Assembly (NCBI GenBank): GCA_017301995.1
Contig: JAFLEH010000007.1
Span: 21,919-85,918 of the forward strand
Length of the DNA: 64,000 nucleotides
Reading direction: 5' to 3'
DNA from: Verrucomicrobiota bacterium
GTDB lineage: Bacteria > Verrucomicrobiota > Verrucomicrobiia > Verrucomicrobiales > Akkermansiaceae
This document shows positions 61,255-64,000 of the stretch, piece after piece. The notes under the pieces were generated by a model. It did no database searches. It was not told the origin of the DNA and saw only the letters and a program-made list of their open reading frames with translations. Within the stretch, counting starts at the first letter, position 1, and every line of letters begins with the position of its first letter. Made by a program: the position numbers and the translations under genes.

Positions 61255-62837
61255 ATTCCCTCTATAAACCGTGCGAGAACGGCCGGTCTTTCAACGTAGA
61301 TGTCCGGCGCTTGGGAAAACGTTCCGTTATCTACCTGATTGCCTGGCTCGGCGTGTTCGCCGTAGCCGCGTTTTTGCGTTTCAACGATCTGGCGAGCCGT
61401 CCGGTGCATTGCGACGAAGCGACCGGCGCGCGCCTGCTCGCGAAGCGGATGGAAACCGGCCGCCCCCAGTTTGATCCCACCCATTTCCACGGCCCGCTGC
61501 AAAGCCTGATGGCCGAGCCGGTGTGCCGCCTGCGAGGCGAAACCACATGGACTTCCCTAACCCGGACGACCCTGCGGATGGTCCCCGCGTCAGTCGGTCT
61601 CCTAATCGTGATGCTGCCGCTGCTGTGGCGCAGGCGTTTCGGCGACGCGCCAATGCTGCTGGCCGGCGGGATGCTGGCGGTGTCGCCGCTGTTGGTGTAC
61701 TACAGCCGGATGTTCATCCACGAGACGTTGTTAGGATGTGCCGGATTGCTGGCGCTGATGGCTCTGATCAGCCGGCCCCGATATGGTTTGCCGGGGATCT
61801 TCCTGGCGGTGCTGTTCGCCGCCAAGGAAAGCGTGGTGATCACATTGATCGCGTGGATTTGCGCCGCGGTGGCGCTCGCCGTGTGGAACCGGCGGGCTTT
61901 CGATTCCCAATGGCTTCTAACCGCCTGGCGCGCCCACCGGTGGAACGCGCTGGGCTCGCTGGCGGCCTTCGTGGTCGTTTCGGTCGCGTTTTACAGCGAC
62001 GGTTTCCGGAATTTCCGCGGGGTCGCCGATGCGGTTAGGACGTTTTTCATCTACAAGACCGGCGAGGGGCACGACCAGCCGTTCCACCACTATCTGCAAC
62101 TGCTGTTATGGCCGCGGAAATCGGCCGGAATCTGGTGGTATGGCACCCCGGTGGCGCTGTTGGCGGCCGTGGCGGTGGCGCGCGCGTTTCTAGCCCAATC
62201 GATGCGGCCGGGCACCCGGCTGACCGTGCAATTCATCGCGCTCGGCACCGCGGCGCACTTCGTGGGCTACGGGCTGATCGCCTACAAAACCCCTTGGCTG
62301 ATGGTGTTTCCGTGGATCCAGGTGTGCGTTCTGGCCGGATTTTCCGTGGCCGACTGGAACCTTCCGATACGCCGTGCGGCGTCCGTTGCGCTCGCTCTAA
62401 CCATCGCGTTCGCGGCGGTCACCCAATTCCGCCAGACGCGGTTCGCCAACGGCCGGTTGGCCTCGGACGAACGCAATCCCTTCGCCTACGTCCCCACCCG
62501 GCGGAACATCGAATCGGTAGGACCTTGGCTGGAGAAAGTGGCCGCCGTGGCACCGGGGAAAACCGTCGAGCCGATCGCCGTGATCGGCACCGGATACTGG
62601 CCGCTGCCGTGGTATCTCCGCCAATTCCACACCATCGGCTACTGGACCGAGCCCCCGCCCGATCTGGCGCGCTTCCCGATCGTGTTCGCGGTGCCGGAGG
62701 CGGAGACCTCGGTCACGCCCCAGCTCGCCGCCACCCACACGCCGCTGCCGCGCGGCTTGCGCGCCAATGTGGCGGTCACGCTTTACGTCCGCAATGATAT
62801 CTGGCAGGCATGGACGCAAGCCGACCGCCGACCATGA
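61248..62837 (+). CDS. Agl23-like GT-C glycosyltransferase (TIGR03663 family)
   Basis: About 529 residues, with many membrane helices starting near residue 29 (SVIYLIAWLGVFAVAAFLRF). The conserved first loop is LASRPVHCDEATGARLLAKRM, in which the acidic residue pair is the GT-C catalytic motif. FHGPLQSLMAEPV, VYYSRMFIHETLL and WWYGTPVALL are further family blocks. These proteins resemble Agl23 and oligosaccharyl- or mannosyl-transferases that use polyprenyl-phosphate sugars, so the divergent GT2 could supply the donor. The start could be ATG 61236 or 61248; a GGAGG at 61231-61235 favours 61248. Its stop overlaps apbE (ATGA). Confidence 0.82.
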   Translation: MSNSLYKPCENGRSFNVDVRRLGKRSVIYLIAWLGVFAVAAFLRFNDLASRPVHCDEATGARLLAKRMETGRPQFDPTHFHGPLQSLMAEPVCRLRGETTWTSLTRTTLRMVPASVGLLIVMLPLLWRRRFGDAPMLLAGGMLAVSPLLVYYSRMFIHETLLGCAGLLALMALISRPRYGLPGIFLAVLFAAKESVVITLIAWICAAVALAVWNRRAFDSQWLLTAWRAHRWNALGSLAAFVVVSVAFYSDGFRNFRGVADAVRTFFIYKTGEGHDQPFHHYLQLLLWPRKSAGIWWYGTPVALLAAVAVARAFLAQSMRPGTRLTVQFIALGTAAHFVGYGLIAYKTPWLMVFPWIQVCVLAGFSVADWNLPIRRAASVALALTIAFAAVTQFRQTRFANGRLASDERNPFAYVPTRRNIESVGPWLEKVAAVAPGKTVEPIAVIGTGYWPLPWYLRQFHTIGYWTEPPPDLARFPIVFAVPEAETSVTPQLAATHTPLPRGLRANVAVTLYVRNDIWQAWTQADRRP

Positions 62838-63676
62838 CCGCTCCCATTCCGCTGCCCGACGCCCGCTGTGTTTCACACGAGGCGATGAACACCACCTTCA
62901 CGATCCGGTTGTTAGGTGATCCGCCGCAGTTCGATGGCATCATCCGCGAGTGCTGCTGCATGATCGATGAGATCGAGGGAAAACTCAGCCGGTTCATCGA
63001 CGGCAGCGAGATCTGGCGCATCAACCGCCTGCGGGCCGGGGAAACCCTCTATCTGAGCGAGGACACCCACCGCTGCCTGCTGCTCGCGATGCGCGCTTGC
63101 GCCGATACCGGCGGGCTGTTCGATATCACCCTCGGCCGGCGCATTGCCCGCAGAAAGGCGGGGGAACCCGCTCCTCCGGAGGAAACGGAAGGCCGCCTGG
63201 TTCTCCATCCGGAACAAGCGGCGATCACCTGCGAGATTCCCGGCCGCGAACTGGATCTCGGCGGTATCGGAAAGGGTTTCGCGCTCGACCGGCTCCGGGA
63301 AATGCTGGCGGACTGGGATATTTCCGGCGGCTTGTTAGGAGCGGGCGCCAGCACCCTGTTGGCCTTCGGACCGGAGGCCTGGCCCGTCGAACTGGCAGGC
63401 GGCAGCGATCCGGTGATCCTCCAACTCCGCGACCAGGCGCTCGGCGCGTCCGGCACCGAAATGCAGGGCCACCACATCGTCCACCCGGCCGCGGACGGTG
63501 ACACCACTTATCTCAGCGACCGGGTTTGGGCCGTCACGGCGGATGCCGCCAGCGCCGATTTCTGGTCCACCGCGCTGATGCTGATGACCCGGGACCAGGT
63601 CGAGCTTTGTCTAACCGAACCAACACCCCTCCACGCGGCCTACGCTGAGATAGACGGCAAGGTGGTGCCGCTGTGA
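62834..63676 (+). CDS. apbE: FAD:protein FMN transferase
   Basis: A 280-residue ApbE protein that attaches FMN to Thr or Ser of target flavoproteins such as Nqr/Rnf subunits. Visible blocks are MNTTFTIRL, FIDGSEIWRINRL (Ser/Arg in the FAD pocket), DLGGIGKGFALDR (the family hallmark, near residue 143), GASTLLAFG, SGTEMQGHHIVHPA and TADAASADFWSTAL (metal ligands). No signal peptide or lipobox is present at this start, unlike many ApbE proteins. Translation is coupled to the Agl23-like gene by ATGA. Its target flavoprotein is not in the window. Confidence 0.92.
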   Translation: MTAPIPLPDARCVSHEAMNTTFTIRLLGDPPQFDGIIRECCCMIDEIEGKLSRFIDGSEIWRINRLRAGETLYLSEDTHRCLLLAMRACADTGGLFDITLGRRIARRKAGEPAPPEETEGRLVLHPEQAAITCEIPGRELDLGGIGKGFALDRLREMLADWDISGGLLGAGASTLLAFGPEAWPVELAGGSDPVILQLRDQALGASGTEMQGHHIVHPAADGDTTYLSDRVWAVTADAASADFWSTALMLMTRDQVELCLTEPTPLHAAYAEIDGKVVPL

Positions 63677-64000
63677 TGCGGGCTGTGGGCCAGGGCGCCT
63701 ACATTAGGGAGAATTCAACCGCAGTTGGACGGATGGCGCTCCGCGCGGTGCTTGCTCTTATCCGTGTCTATCCGTGTGATCCGTGGTTTCCAAGTCTTTG
63801 GGTTCAGGGTTTTCGAACCACGGATTGCACGGATCTGCACGGATGGCGCTCCGCGTGTTGCTTGCTCTTATCTGTGTCTATCCGTGTGATCCGTGGTTTC
63901 CAAGTCTTTGGGTTCAGGGTTTTCGAACCACGGATTGCACGAATTTGCACGGATGGCGCTCCGCGCTTTGCTTGCTCTTATCCGTGTCTATCCGTGTGAT
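63677..64000. repeat. 110-bp tandem repeat region with CACGGAT inverted arms
   Basis: From about 63731 to the window end, a 110-bp unit repeats: GGATGGCGCT occurs at 63731, 63841 and 63951, and ACCACGG at 63817 and 63927. Each unit has a left arm of CACGGAT words at 9-10 bp steps and a right arm where ATCCGTG words are inverted relative to it, with about 25 bp between arms. Copies differ by only a few bases. The array continues beyond the window. The open frame across it (63673-63999) is produced by the repeat and is not a gene. Confidence 0.9.

Noticed and set aside
63673..63999. Open frame of about 108 codons at the window end
   Set aside because: It is created by the 110-bp tandem repeat; the translation repeats with the DNA unit and has no leader or family.
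63731..64000. Possible CRISPR array
   Set aside because: Units are 110 bp and nearly identical across their whole length, with no unique spacers and no cas genes.

Overview
The window is a high-GC, gene-dense piece of a Gram-negative bacterial chromosome. The most likely source is the phylum Verrucomicrobiota. That placement is inferred from the gene set: outer-membrane and lipid A genes (an LpxL-like acyltransferase, waaA, an OprP-type porin, a Wza-like exporter), very long secreted proteins with autotransporter-associated beta-strand repeats and a short C-terminal FYRI module, a DUF3160 protein, and a VTC/DUF4956 pair. No rRNA, tRNA or CRISPR array was seen. Many genes lack an obvious Shine-Dalgarno sequence, and tight operons with ATGA stop/start overlaps are common.

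Layout. 1-309 is the end of a PQQ-type propeller protein. 310-10406 and 15099-24934 form a secreted glycan-degradation locus rich in enzymes for rhamnose-containing, pectin-like polymers: a GH78 rhamnosidase, a DUF5722 protein, a LamG/BNR propeller protein, a GH43-like propeller, a fused SGNH-SASA acetylesterase, a PL1 pectate lyase and a GH106 rhamnosidase, with deoC inside. It is split by a minus-strand gspE-gspF-lpxL run (10590-14902). 24995-27423 is an AT-richer RHS remnant followed by three orphan secreted or membrane genes. 27588-37416 holds a glycolipid-type glycosyltransferase, a HAD phosphatase, a membrane-anchored sulfatase-like enzyme, an AsmA-like protein, rsmD and waaA. The 3' end of waaA is duplicated 2.18 kb downstream, flanking one lower-GC gene for a 650-residue secreted protein, which looks like an inserted island. 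39650-47927 holds folD, a cobalamin adenosyltransferase, a MEMO-CapA fusion, a DUF3160 gene, trmB and an organophosphate-type MFS transporter. 48202-51823 is a rhamnose uptake unit: rhaM, rhaT, a URO-D-like gene and a divergent AraC regulator. 51847-55209 holds aroC, a CvpA-like protein and gatB. 55482-59239 holds a polysaccharide exporter and an apparent VTC-DUF4956-porin operon suggestive of phosphate or polyphosphate handling. 60490-63676 holds a GT2, an Agl23-like GT-C protein and apbE. The window ends in a 110-bp tandem repeat.

The two rhamnose regions complement each other: extracellular lyases, esterases and GH78/GH106 enzymes would release L-rhamnose, and rhaM/rhaT would epimerise and import it. 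Rhamnose isomerase, kinase and aldolase genes are not in the window.

Two patterns run through the sequence beyond the genes. CTAACC and CTATCC, mainly Leu-Thr and Leu-Ser codon pairs written with the rare CTA codon, are strongly over-used. Several intergenic spaces carry phased or inverted short repeats built on CACGGATT, CGCGAAT, AATTTGAAATTTG and similar words.
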